7,427 nucleotides of DNA from assembly GCA_902493545.1 (NCBI GenBank), contig CABUQI010000062.1, positions 1 to 7,427 on the forward strand, read 5' to 3'. The notes under the pieces were generated by a model. That model saw only the letters and a list, made by a program, of their open reading frames with translations, had not been told where the DNA came from and searched no databases. This document shows, in pieces, positions 1 through 6,579 of the stretch. A program made the position numbers and the translations under genes. Source of the stretch: an uncultured Collinsella sp. (lineage in GTDB: Bacteria > Actinomycetota > Coriobacteriia > Coriobacteriales > Coriobacteriaceae). Position 1 is the first letter of the stretch. Every line of letters starts with the position of its first letter.

Positions 1-85
1 AATCTTAATGGCATGGACGTTGAAAACCTATATGGTCTCCCGCTTGCTAAAAGCCCGGGTGCAGGCGGGGTCGGTCCCAGGGGGA

Positions 86-132
86 GAGAGGGGAGCGGCT
101 GGGTTTGTATCGCATAGGGCCGCTCCCTTCTC
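86..132 (-). terminator. Long G+C-rich stem-loop downstream of the first GH1 gene
   Basis: Bases 86-99 pair with 119-132 to give a 14-bp stem (core GGGAGCGGC / GCCGCTCCC plus five more pairs, one of them G-U) with a 19-base loop. It begins about 21 bases past the stop codon of the leftward GH1 gene, which is where a terminator would sit. There is no T-run after it on either strand, so it is not a classic intrinsic terminator. It could be a tract-less terminator or a 3'-end stabiliser. Bases 1-85 hold no gene I can support. Confidence 0.55.
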
Positions 133-153
133 GGGGGAAAGCGAGGCGATGCG

Positions 154-1596
154 CTACTGCGCGTCCGCCATAGTGTCGGCGAGCTCCTTGTACCAGAGTG
201 CCGACTGCTTGATGTAGCGTTTTTGCGTGTCGAAGTCGATGTAGAACAGGCCGTAGCGCTTGTTATAGCCATTGGCCCACGAGAACTGGTCCTGCAGGCT
301 CCAGATAAAGTAGCCCTGGACGTCGACGCCCTCGGCGCGCGCCTGGAGCACCTTCTCCATGTGCTGGTCGACAAAGTCGATGCGCTCGGGATCGGCGACG
401 ATGCCGTTTGCGTCGGGCTCGGGGTCCTTGTGGCCCAGGCCGTTTTCGGTGATATAGATGACGGGGAGGTTGGGATAGGTGGCGCTGATGTGCTTGAGCG
501 TGTCGTAGAGGCCTTGCGGGTAGATGAGCCAATCCCAGTCGGTGGTGGGGATACCCGGCATATCGACCTGCTGCCCGACGCCCTTAAACTTAAAGCACGA
601 GGTGCCCTTGTCTCCGGTGCCGTTAAAGCTGTTGGTTGACTCGCCATCGTAGGCGGCGATAAACGCCGACTGATAGTAGTTGAGGCCGAACATATCGTTG
701 CGGGGCGCCGCCTTGGCGAGCTCCTCCATGTCGCTGTCCTCAACCGTAAGTGTGGCGTTGTTGGCACGCAGAATCTCGTTGATGAGTGAGAGGGTGCGCG
801 CGGAGTAGTGACCCAGGAAGGCGCCGTCCATGATGAAGTCGGTGTAGAAGGCGTTGTACAGGTCGGCGGCGTGCTGGTCGGCGGGCGAGTCGGTGGCAGG
901 ATATGCCGGCGTCAGGACGTTGACCATGCCAATGCGTCCGCCCAGGTGCTCGGTCTCGTCAAGATCCTTATACAGGTTGACGGCGCGGGCGTGGGCAACG
1001 AGCTCGTTGTGCTGGCTCTGGATGCCGCTCGTCACATCAAAGTGATGGTTGGGCGGGAAGTTGCCTTGGATGTATTGGGAGTGCGAGAGGCTGATGAGCT
1101 CGTTGATGGTGAACCAATTCTTGACCTCGCGGAACTCGCGGAAGCAGAACTCGGCATAGCGCACATAGGCGTCGACGGTCTTGCGGTTGAGCCAGTCGCC
1201 CTGGTTGAACAGGGCGGCGGGGGAGTCAAAGTGATGCAGGGACACATAGGGCTCGACGCCATACTTTTTGCAGCAGGCGAACAGCTCGTGGTAGTGCTTA
1301 ACGCCCTCGGAGAGGGGTTCGGCATCGTCGCCGTTGGGGAAGATGCGGGTCCAGGCGATGGACACACGAATGGCGTTGAGTCCATGCTCGGCAGAAAGGC
1401 GGATATCCTCCTCGTAGCGGTTGTAGAAATCACTGGCCGGGTCGGGCAAAAAGCGACCCTGGGCGACAAGGTAATCGTCCCACATGGTCTTACCCTTGCC
1501 TGCCACCTTCGTGGAACCTTCCGTTTGGTACGCGGCGGTTGCGGCGCCCCAAACAAAGCCCTTCGGCAGCTGCTGTACGCGGTTTAGCAAAGACAT
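154..1596 (-). CDS. GH1 6-phospho-beta-glycosidase, probably 6-phospho-beta-galactosidase (first paralogue)
   Basis: Cytoplasmic family 1 glycoside hydrolase that hydrolyses a disaccharide 6-phosphate delivered by a PTS, releasing a hexose and a hexose 6-phosphate. From the chosen start it is 480 aa, near the usual 460-490. Seen in the protein: the N-terminal GFVWGAATAAYQTEG motif; acid/base Glu166 in FTINEL; nucleophile Glu384 in ITENG; and SWANGYNKRYG (Ser439, Trp440, Lys446, Tyr448). In LacG-type enzymes the Ser/Lys/Tyr bind the 6-phosphate, and Trp at this place, rather than Ala or Met, goes with galactosides. The acid/base motif reads NEL where the neighbour at 3257-4696 has NEI. I chose the second ATG (1596) because GAGAGGG lies 9 bases before it and only 3 bases before the upstream ATG at 1602. 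It has no permease beside it and is divergent from a LacI gene, so it is probably repressed by it. The family is certain; galactoside rather than glucoside specificity is inferred. Confidence 0.93.
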   Translation of the reverse strand: MSLLNRVQQLPKGFVWGAATAAYQTEGSTKVAGKGKTMWDDYLVAQGRFLPDPASDFYNRYEEDIRLSAEHGLNAIRVSIAWTRIFPNGDDAEPLSEGVKHYHELFACCKKYGVEPYVSLHHFDSPAALFNQGDWLNRKTVDAYVRYAEFCFREFREVKNWFTINELISLSHSQYIQGNFPPNHHFDVTSGIQSQHNELVAHARAVNLYKDLDETEHLGGRIGMVNVLTPAYPATDSPADQHAADLYNAFYTDFIMDGAFLGHYSARTLSLINEILRANNATLTVEDSDMEELAKAAPRNDMFGLNYYQSAFIAAYDGESTNSFNGTGDKGTSCFKFKGVGQQVDMPGIPTTDWDWLIYPQGLYDTLKHISATYPNLPVIYITENGLGHKDPEPDANGIVADPERIDFVDQHMEKVLQARAEGVDVQGYFIWSLQDQFSWANGYNKRYGLFYIDFDTQKRYIKQSALWYKELADTMADAQ

Positions 1597-1605
1597 ATGC
1601 ATACA

Positions 1606-1612
1606 CCCTCTC
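1606..1612 (-). promoter_or_regulatory. Ribosome binding site deciding the GH1 start
   Basis: GAGAGGG on the minus strand. It lies 9 bases before the ATG at 1596 and only 3 bases before the ATG at 1602. The spacing favours the inner ATG, giving a protein that begins MSLLNRV. Confidence 0.6.
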
Positions 1613-1704
1613 GTCTCGCTGTTCGATATTGTGCGTTTGCGCTCAGGAGGCTCCCTGGTTAGCGTTCAGCGGTGAAAAAGCCCGATAAACACTATCTTAA
1701 AATG

Positions 1705-1710
1705 ATTAGA
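1705..1710 (-). promoter_or_regulatory. Possible -10 element for the first GH1 gene
   Basis: The minus strand reads TCTAAT, five of six matches to TATAAT. No good -35 is found at 16-18 bases upstream; that place is taken by the operator at 1716-1733. If this is the promoter, transcription starts near 1698 and the operators lie at about -26 and -48, well placed to block polymerase. Confidence 0.35.
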
Positions 1711-1715
1711 ACCAA

Positions 1716-1733
1716 AATGAGCACGTGAACATT
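1716..1733. promoter_or_regulatory. LacI-family operator O1
   Basis: AATGAGCACGTGAACATT is an imperfect palindrome around a central CG, with AATG/CATT ends, as is typical for LacI/GalR-family sites. It is one of three copies in this intergenic region. It lies just upstream of the possible -10 of the GH1 gene. Confidence 0.7.
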
Positions 1734-1737
1734 TGAC

Positions 1738-1755
1738 AATGAGCACGTTAACATC
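1738..1755. promoter_or_regulatory. LacI-family operator O2
   Basis: AATGAGCACGTTAACATC is centred 22 bp from the centre of O1, about two helical turns, so both sites face the same side of the DNA. The left half is identical to that of O1. Confidence 0.7.
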
Positions 1756-1829
1756 CGGCTGGGATGTATAGAAACAAAACAACTTCAAACAGCCGCGAAC
1801 GGTTGTATTTGTTCGGTAAGCGGTTTTGA

Positions 1830-1858
1830 TTGACAGAAGTTTTCATGTTGTGGTATAT
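1830..1858 (+). promoter_or_regulatory. Promoter of the first lacI-type regulator
   Basis: A perfect -35 TTGACA at 1830-1835 is followed after 17 bases by GTATAT at 1853-1858; TATATG at 18 bases is the alternative register. This predicts a start near 1865, directly before operator O3 at 1870-1887. That arrangement suggests the regulator represses itself. Confidence 0.65.
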
Positions 1859-1869
1859 GGCTCGGGTAT

Positions 1870-1887
1870 CATGAGCACGTTATCAAT
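1870..1887. promoter_or_regulatory. LacI-family operator O3, probable autoregulatory site
   Basis: CATGAGCACGTTATCAAT has the same GAGCACGT core as O1 and O2, with a poorer right half. It lies right after the predicted start point of the rightward promoter, and its centre is 132 bp from that of O2. A repressor bound here and at O1/O2 could loop the DNA. Confidence 0.6.
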
Positions 1888-1937
1888 GTATGTACGATGC
1901 GCCATGGGCGCGGGGAATAGTTGGGAAGCAGGTTAGC

Positions 1938-2975
1938 GTGGAAGGCATGGATCAGCAGACAAGGAATGGTCGTTCGGCGAGCGCGGCAGAGGTTGCGGCG
2001 CTCGCTGGCGTGAGCCGCCAGACTGTGTCTCGCGTGGTCAACGGTATGCCCAACGTGACGGAAAAGACGCGCAAGCGTGTGCTGGCCGCCGCGGAAGAGC
2101 TGGGCTTTCGTCCCAATTTTGCTGGAGCGGCGTTGCGCGGCGGGTCGTATCGTTCTATTGGCCTGTGCATGTACAACATCACACGTGTCGGTAACCTGGC
2201 GACGCTCGAGGGTATCATGCAAGCGGCGCGCGAGCACGATTTTGCCGTCACTATGATCGAGATGAGCGGCGACAAGCCCTATGCACTTGCCGATGCCTCG
2301 CGCCGCATGGTCGAGCGACCCGTCGACGGCATGATTCTCAACATGAACCGCATGGCTCCCGATTTTGAGGAGTTTGTTCCCCAGCCGGGAGTGCGAACGG
2401 TCATCCTGTCCATGTATGCGCATCCGCGCTGCACGACGATCGACTCCGACCAGTATGGTTCGTGCGAGCTGTTGACCAATTATCTGCTGGAACATGGTCA
2501 CTCGAATATGCGGTTTGTTGCGGGTCCGGAAAACTCGATTTCCTCGCGTTTTCGTGAGGCCGGTTGGCGCGATACGCTGGGTCGTGCTCATGTCGATGCC
2601 GCTCCGATGCTGCGTGGCGATTGGAGTGCGGACAGTGGGTACGCCATGGGCGAGCGGATTGCGGCCGAGGTGCTTGCCGGCGGGTCGCAGGCGCCGACTG
2701 CCGTGCTTGCGGCAAATGACCAGATGGCGCTGGGCGTTATCGCCGCGCTCGAGAACGCGGGCCTGTCCGTGCCCGACGACGTGAGCGTGGTTGGTATCGA
2801 CGACGCACTCGAGGGACTTGTTCCTCACAATCGGCTGACGACGCTGCGATTTGATTTGCGCGGTGTCGGTAAGCTTGCGTTTGAGGCGGCGATTGGAGAG
2901 AACTCGTCTATCGAGGCGATTCATGTGCCGAGTACGTTGGTCGAACGCTCGACTGTTAGGGACATACGGGGTTAG
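1938..2975 (+). CDS. LacI/GalR-family transcriptional repressor (first paralogue)
   Basis: DNA-binding repressor whose ligand is probably a sugar or sugar phosphate linked to the neighbouring GH1 gene. It is 345 aa from the chosen start, normal for the family. Helix-turn-helix at about residues 16-36 (AAEVAALAGVSRQTVSRVVN); hinge helix at about 58-69 (RPNFAGAALRGG); then the periplasmic-binding-protein-like effector domain with the family signature AANDQMALGVIAALENAG and a VSVVGIDD strand. The C-terminus ends normally in LVERSTVRDIRG. The start is uncertain: GTG 1938 has an AGG five bases upstream; ATG 1947 has GGAAGG only one base away; ATG 1890 has nothing before it. It is divergent from the GH1 gene and convergent with the second GH1 gene. 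The regulator starting at 6896 is a clear paralogue (shared RPNFAG, NIT..GNL and MNRM stretches). I infer that it binds the three GAGCACGT operators upstream. Confidence 0.93.
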   Translation: MEGMDQQTRNGRSASAAEVAALAGVSRQTVSRVVNGMPNVTEKTRKRVLAAAEELGFRPNFAGAALRGGSYRSIGLCMYNITRVGNLATLEGIMQAAREHDFAVTMIEMSGDKPYALADASRRMVERPVDGMILNMNRMAPDFEEFVPQPGVRTVILSMYAHPRCTTIDSDQYGSCELLTNYLLEHGHSNMRFVAGPENSISSRFREAGWRDTLGRAHVDAAPMLRGDWSADSGYAMGERIAAEVLAGGSQAPTAVLAANDQMALGVIAALENAGLSVPDDVSVVGIDDALEGLVPHNRLTTLRFDLRGVGKLAFEAAIGENSSIEAIHVPSTLVERSTVRDIRG

Positions 2976-2996
2976 GTCCTACTCCGTTTGTCTCGG

Positions 2997-3039
2997 TCTG
3001 TAACAGGTAGACGGTCAAAAGCGGGCTACGTGTTACAGA
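2997..3039. repeat. Palindromic repeat unit 1
   Basis: A 9-bp stem, TCTGTAACA (2997-3005) with TGTTACAGA (3031-3039), encloses an inner TAG/CTA pairing and a loop of about 15 bases. The left flank TTTGTCTCGG matches the complement of unit 2's right flank; the right flank is diverged. Confidence 0.75.
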
Positions 3040-3077
3040 TTTAGATTCTTCGGAAAGAGCAATCCTGTTCATCTCAA

Positions 3078-3120
3078 TCTGTAACAGTTAGGACCGAAAA
3101 ACTCGGCTAGATGTTACAGA
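3078..3120. repeat. Palindromic repeat unit 2
   Basis: The same 9-bp outer stem (3078-3086 with 3112-3120) encloses inner TAG/CTA and CCG/CGG pairings around an A-rich loop. It has the same length as unit 1 and the same order of paired and unpaired blocks, while loop bases differ. That pattern suggests selection on structure. Confidence 0.75.
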
Positions 3121-3144
3121 TCGAGACAAACGGCCCCCAGGTCG

Positions 3145-3196
3145 AACAAAAACAAAAGGCCGGGGGCGGCGCGCTGTGTGACGTGCCGCCCCCGGC
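3145..3196 (-). terminator. Intrinsic terminator of the PTS-GH1 operon
   Basis: A perfect 12-bp G+C stem (3159-3170 with 3185-3196, GCCGGGGGCGGC and its complement) is followed on the minus strand by CTTTTGTTTTTGTTC. It begins about 60 bases past the stop codon of the second GH1 gene. The T-rich side faces leftward, so it ends the leftward operon. Confidence 0.9.
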
Positions 3197-3256
3197 TGAG
3201 AAATGGGGACAGGTTGTGTGGGCGGTGCAATTCCGCCAACCGCTCGTCGCAAGCCG

Positions 3257-4696
3257 CTAGTCCAGACGACGGGTCTGCGCCACGTGCTTATACCAGTAGG
3301 CGCTTGCCTTGGGCGTGCGCTTCTGGGTTTCAAAGTCAACGTAGAAGAAGCCATAGCGCTTGTTGTATCCGTTGGTCCAGGAGAACTGGTCCTGCAGGCT
3401 CCACAGGAAGTAGCCGCCCACGTTGACGCCCACCTCCATGGCCTTGAGCAGCCAACGCAGGTGCTGCTCGATGTAGTCGATGCGCGGCTGGTCGTCCACA
3501 AAACCGTCCTTGTAGGGATCCTTGTAGCCCATGCCGTTCTCGGTAATGAAGATCTGCTTGTAGTTGGGGTAGCGCTGCTTAATGTAGACGAGCAGATCGA
3601 ACAGACCCTCGGGATAGATGATCCAGTCCCAGTCGGTGGTGGGGATGCCAGGCTTGTTCACATGCTCGCCAATACCCTTGACGCGCCAACGGCCGGTGCC
3701 CTTCTCGCCCGTACCGTTGTGGTGCAGGTCGTTCTCGCCGTCGTAAGCCTTGAGGAAGCGGCACTGGTAGTTGTTAACGCCCAGGTAGTCGTTGTAAAGC
3801 GCGGCTTCGCGCATAATCTCAAGGTCCTCGTCCAAGATCTCGATGGTGCCGCCCGAGACGGCGGCCAGGCGGTTGGCGCACTCGAGGGTGTCAGGCGCGT
3901 AGTCGCCGCGGAAGGTGGCGTCGAGCAAAAACTGGTTTTGCAGCACGTGCTCGTTGTTGGCGGCCTTGATGTCGGCGGGGTCGTTCTCGTTGAGCGGGTA
4001 CTTGAACTCCAACGACTGAATGACGCCGATTTTGCCCTTAAAGCTGCCGTTGTGGAAGGCCAGCACTGCCTTGGCGTGGGCGAGCATCATGTTGTGCTCG
4101 CACTGGAAGGCCTCGGCAAGATGCGCCTTGACGCCACCGGGGAAGGTGCCCTCGATGTAGGTGTTGGAGGCATCGGCCCAAATCTCGTTAAAGGTGAACC
4201 AGTAGGTTACCTGGTCGGCGTACTCCTTAAAGCAGAAGGTGGCAAAGTCCACAAAGGCATCGATGGTCTCGCGGTTGAGGAAATCGCCCTTCTCAAAGAG
4301 GGGCAGCGGCGTATCGAAATGATGCAGCGTGACAAACGGCTCAACGTGGTGCTTGTGGCACTCGGCGAAGAGATCGTGATAGAACTGCACACCTTCGGGG
4401 TTGATTTCGCCGGTACCGTTGGGGAAGATGCGGCTCCAGGCGATGGAGAGGCGAATGCCGTTGATGCCAAACTCCTCGCACAGCTCCAGATCGACAGGGT
4501 ACTGGTTGTAGAAGTCGGAAGCGGGATCGGGGGAGAAGCGCCCCTGGGCCTCCAGGAAGTCGTCCCAGGCAACCTTGCCCTTACCGTGAGTACGGGTCTC
4601 GCCCTCTACCTGGTAGGCAGCGGTGGCGCCGCCAAAGACAAAGTCCTCGGGAAACTGCGCGGGCGGGTTGGTGACGCTAGCAGGGTTAACGGACAT
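3257..4696 (-). CDS. lacG: GH1 6-phospho-beta-galactosidase (second paralogue)
   Basis: Cytoplasmic GH1 enzyme that hydrolyses PTS-delivered beta-galactoside 6-phosphates, giving galactose 6-phosphate and the aglycone sugar. It is 479 aa, the family length. Seen: N-terminal FVFGGATAAYQVEG; acid/base Glu171 in FTFNEI; nucleophile Glu386 in ITENG; and SWTNGYNKRYG with Ser439, Trp440, Lys446 and Tyr448. As I recall them, all these sit at a constant offset of 11 from the catalytic and phosphate-loop residues of lactococcal LacG (Glu160, Glu375, Ser428, Trp429, Lys435, Tyr437). The Trp favours galactosides over glucosides. It is second in an operon behind the EIICB gene, 66 bases apart, with a hairpin between. 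The start at 4696 has only a weak GGA five bases upstream, so translation may be modest or coupled. It shares GIPTTDWDW, WSLQDQFSW and NGYNKRYG with the GH1 enzyme at 154-1596. A 6-phospho-beta-glucosidase role is the main alternative. Confidence 0.94.
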   Translation of the reverse strand: MSVNPASVTNPPAQFPEDFVFGGATAAYQVEGETRTHGKGKVAWDDFLEAQGRFSPDPASDFYNQYPVDLELCEEFGINGIRLSIAWSRIFPNGTGEINPEGVQFYHDLFAECHKHHVEPFVTLHHFDTPLPLFEKGDFLNRETIDAFVDFATFCFKEYADQVTYWFTFNEIWADASNTYIEGTFPGGVKAHLAEAFQCEHNMMLAHAKAVLAFHNGSFKGKIGVIQSLEFKYPLNENDPADIKAANNEHVLQNQFLLDATFRGDYAPDTLECANRLAAVSGGTIEILDEDLEIMREAALYNDYLGVNNYQCRFLKAYDGENDLHHNGTGEKGTGRWRVKGIGEHVNKPGIPTTDWDWIIYPEGLFDLLVYIKQRYPNYKQIFITENGMGYKDPYKDGFVDDQPRIDYIEQHLRWLLKAMEVGVNVGGYFLWSLQDQFSWTNGYNKRYGFFYVDFETQKRTPKASAYWYKHVAQTRRLD

Positions 4697-4720
4697 GATG
4701 ATCCAATCGTCTAAATCGAA

Positions 4721-4752
4721 GGGCCAGCCGGTCTTGGATGGTCGGCTGGCCC
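4721..4752 (-). terminator. Intercistronic hairpin between the PTS and GH1 genes
   Basis: GGGCCAGCCG (4721-4730) pairs perfectly with CGGCTGGCCC (4743-4752), a 10-bp stem with a 12-base loop, ten bases after the PTS stop codon. What follows on the minus strand, TTCGATTTAGAC, is only weakly T-rich. It therefore looks like a partial terminator or an mRNA-stabilising element that sets the PTS:GH1 ratio, not a full stop. Confidence 0.6.
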
Positions 4753-4762
4753 TGAGCGTTAC

Positions 4763-6538
4763 TTACTTCGAGAGTTGCTCGGAGACGAAGGCGAGAGACT
4801 TGTCGCCGTTCTGGGAGAGCTCGATGTACTGCTTACCACGGCAGGCGACGCACTTGTTGCCCACGCGTTCGCAGTCTTTCTGCAGGTCGGCCAGGTAGCT
4901 TGCGGCCTGCGGGGCCAGGACGACCAGGTCAAAGTCGGGGAGCATGTCGACGTGGTTGCCATAGGCCTCGGCAGCGGTTTCAAGATCGATGCCGCGCTCC
5001 TTGGCAGCCTTGGCCAGTGCGTTGGCGAGCAGGCCCGAGGTACCGCCGCCCTGGCAGAGCACGAGCACGCGCTTGCCGTTGAGATCGCTGGCGGCCGTTG
5101 CCTCGGCAGCGGGTGCTGCGGAAGTGGCGGGGGAGTCGGCCTTCACGGCCTCGGCAGCAGCGCCGGCGGCAACGCTCTTGGCGTCAGCCTTGCCCCGGAA
5201 GGCATCGTTGAGCTTGGCGGCCTTCTCGGCGTTCTTGGCGGCGAGCTCCTCCTGGGAAATCTCGGCCTCCTCGGCGCACTTCTGGGCGTCATAGGCACGG
5301 AAGAACGGGTAGTACAGAACAAAGTCGACGACCAGGATAAGGGCGAGCATCACAAAGGCGAGCGGCTGGAAGCCTAGGCCCATGATGGTGCCGATGGGGC
5401 CGGGGACGGTCCAAGGCAGGGTGTACATAAAGCCGTTCATGCCCAAGAAGTCGATAAAGATCTTGAGGATCCAGATGTTGGCGATCGGGGCAAAGACAAA
5501 CGGGACAAAGAAGACGGGGTTGAGCACGATGGGTGCGGCGAACAGCAGCGGCTCGTTGACAGCGAAGCAGACCGGGACGATGGCGGCCTTACCGACGGCG
5601 CGCATCTCCTGAGACTTGGCCAGGAAGCAGAACATAAAGACCAGGACGAGCGTGGCGCCGGTGCCGCCCATGCAGACGACGAAGTACTGGGCACCCTGGG
5701 TCAGGACAGCGGAAGCGTGCTGGCCGGCCTGGAACGCAGCCAGGTTGTCGGTCATGTTGGCAACGAGGGCGGCGGCGATGGCGGGCTCGACGATCGAGGG
5801 ACCGTGGACGCCGACGAACCAGAACAGGCTCATGGCGCCGTAGATCACAGCGAGGCCGATGTAGCCGTCGGCAGCGGTGAACAGGGGCTGGAACACCTGG
5901 ATGACGCCCTGGGCAAAGCAGAAGCCAAAAGCAGCGCGGAAGACGATGTCAAAGACCCAAAAGACGGTGATGCAGACGGAGAAGGGGATGATGTCCTTAA
6001 AGGTCTGCGAGATGTTGGGCGGAACCTGCTCGGGCATCTTGACGGTGATGTTGCGCTTAATGAAGAACTTGTAGATGATGCCGGTCACAAACGCAGCGAT
6101 GAAGGCGGTCAGCAGGCCTTTGGAACCAAGGTAGGTCGTGTTGAAGCCGCTGGCGGCGTCCATGGCGATCGTGTCGCTCGAAAGGAGCAAGAAGCCGATG
6201 ATGGCCGCGCACATGCACGAGATGAAGTTGATCTGGTTGTTCTTGGGCAGGTCGCGGTTCTGCGCGTCGGCGAAGTGCTTGGCCGTGGTGGCGGCGCAGG
6301 CGATGGCCAGGATGCCCATGGAGTAGTTGTAGCACTTCCACAGGGCGTTGTTGATGTCATCGGGCCAGTAGAAACCCCAGATGTTGGGGACCGAGGCTAC
6401 CAGGCAGAAGATGGACGAGAAGATGATGATGGGGATGACGGAGATAAAGCCGTCGCGGATTGCCTTGAGGTACTTGTTGCGGGCGATCGCGTTGAAAAAG
6501 GGCTGTCCCTTTTCGATGATGGCGATGAGTTGCTCCAT
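4763..6538 (-). CDS. lacE: PTS lactose/beta-galactoside-type permease, fused EIIC-EIIB
   Basis: Membrane permease that imports a beta-galactoside or related disaccharide and phosphorylates it, passing phosphate from EIIA to the EIIB cysteine and then to the sugar. It is 591 aa; LacE proteins are about 570. Residues 1-420 are the EIIC domain, with about ten hydrophobic segments (for example near 31-53, 104-120, 141-160, 284-306, 390-412). The motif GVHG (His245) and CFAVNEPLLFAAP (Glu329) appear to match the conserved His and Glu of the sugar site in this family. A 65-residue linker (421-485) contains 25 Ala. The EIIB domain (487-591) carries the phospho-cysteine Cys495 in VLCQGGGTSGLLANAL, very close to LacE. 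The start is supported by AGGAG six bases upstream. It is first in an operon with the GH1 gene and divergent from a LacI regulator. No EIIA is present in the window. Cellobiose or another beta-glucoside remains possible as substrate. Confidence 0.93.
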   Translation of the reverse strand: MEQLIAIIEKGQPFFNAIARNKYLKAIRDGFISVIPIIIFSSIFCLVASVPNIWGFYWPDDINNALWKCYNYSMGILAIACAATTAKHFADAQNRDLPKNNQINFISCMCAAIIGFLLLSSDTIAMDAASGFNTTYLGSKGLLTAFIAAFVTGIIYKFFIKRNITVKMPEQVPPNISQTFKDIIPFSVCITVFWVFDIVFRAAFGFCFAQGVIQVFQPLFTAADGYIGLAVIYGAMSLFWFVGVHGPSIVEPAIAAALVANMTDNLAAFQAGQHASAVLTQGAQYFVVCMGGTGATLVLVFMFCFLAKSQEMRAVGKAAIVPVCFAVNEPLLFAAPIVLNPVFFVPFVFAPIANIWILKIFIDFLGMNGFMYTLPWTVPGPIGTIMGLGFQPLAFVMLALILVVDFVLYYPFFRAYDAQKCAEEAEISQEELAAKNAEKAAKLNDAFRGKADAKSVAAGAAAEAVKADSPATSAAPAAEATAASDLNGKRVLVLCQGGGTSGLLANALAKAAKERGIDLETAAEAYGNHVDMLPDFDLVVLAPQAASYLADLQKDCERVGNKCVACRGKQYIELSQNGDKSLAFVSEQLSK

Positions 6539-6544
6539 GCAATG

Positions 6545-6549
6545 CTCCT
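6545..6549 (-). promoter_or_regulatory. Ribosome binding site of the PTS permease
   Basis: The minus strand reads TTAGGAGCATTGC before the ATG at 6538. AGGAG lies six bases upstream, an ideal spacing, and fixes the start. Confidence 0.8.
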
Positions 6550-6579
6550 AAGAGTCGGTGGGTTAGCAACGATGGTAGC

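Larger units (their letters stand above)
1597..1937. other. Divergent control region between the first GH1 gene and the first lacI-type gene
   Basis: This non-coding stretch is visibly more A+T-rich than its flanks. It carries leader and promoter elements for both outward genes. Three 18-bp operators sharing the core GAGCACGT lie at 1716-1733, 1738-1755 and 1870-1887. A near-consensus rightward promoter lies at 1830-1858, and a possible leftward -10 (TCTAAT) at 1705-1710. No small gene is evident. The ATG at 1890, in frame with the regulator, has no ribosome binding site before it. Confidence 0.75.
2984..3133. repeat. Compound palindromic repeat (two tandem units with outer inverted arms)
   Basis: The outer arms at 2984-3005 and 3112-3133 are 22-base inverted copies differing at one base. 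The word TCTGTAACA and its complement TGTTACAGA alternate at 2997, 3031, 3078 and 3112, so the element consists of two hairpin units. It fills the gap between two convergent genes. The structure resembles REP/BIME-type intergenic palindromes. I cannot tell from the window how often it occurs elsewhere. Confidence 0.8.

Noticed and set aside
7..27. An operator-like string (AATGGCAT ... ACGTTGA) at the left edge
   Set aside because: The two parts are out of register with the 18-bp operators: extra bases fall between the AATGGCA half and the ACGTT centre, and the right half lacks CATT. Probably chance.
8..217. A 69-codon open frame on the plus strand at the left edge
   Set aside because: It overlaps the stem-loop and the 3' end of the GH1 gene antisense, has no ribosome binding site, and its composition is unlike a protein.
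1733..1738. A perfect TTGACA between O1 and O2 on the plus strand
   Set aside because: No -10 element lies at 16-18 bases; the nearest A+T-rich hexamer is about 26 bases away. It arises from the operator spacer.
1869..2924. A 351-codon open frame on the minus strand opposite the first repressor
   Set aside because: It is antisense to a clear LacI-family gene; the product is Arg/His-rich with no recognisable motif, and it runs into the operator and promoter region.
2984..3133. The repeats at 2984-3133 as a CRISPR array or a riboswitch
   Set aside because: Only two units exist, each internally palindromic with no unique spacers of CRISPR size, and they lie after a gene's 3' end between convergent genes, not in a leader.
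3203..4714. A 503-codon open frame on the plus strand, longer than the GH1 gene opposite it
   Set aside because: It lies wholly antisense to a GH1 gene with every catalytic motif intact. Its protein is a low-complexity Val/Gly/Leu string with no domain, which is the usual mirror frame of a G+C-rich gene, and it crosses the terminator-side gap without a ribosome binding site.
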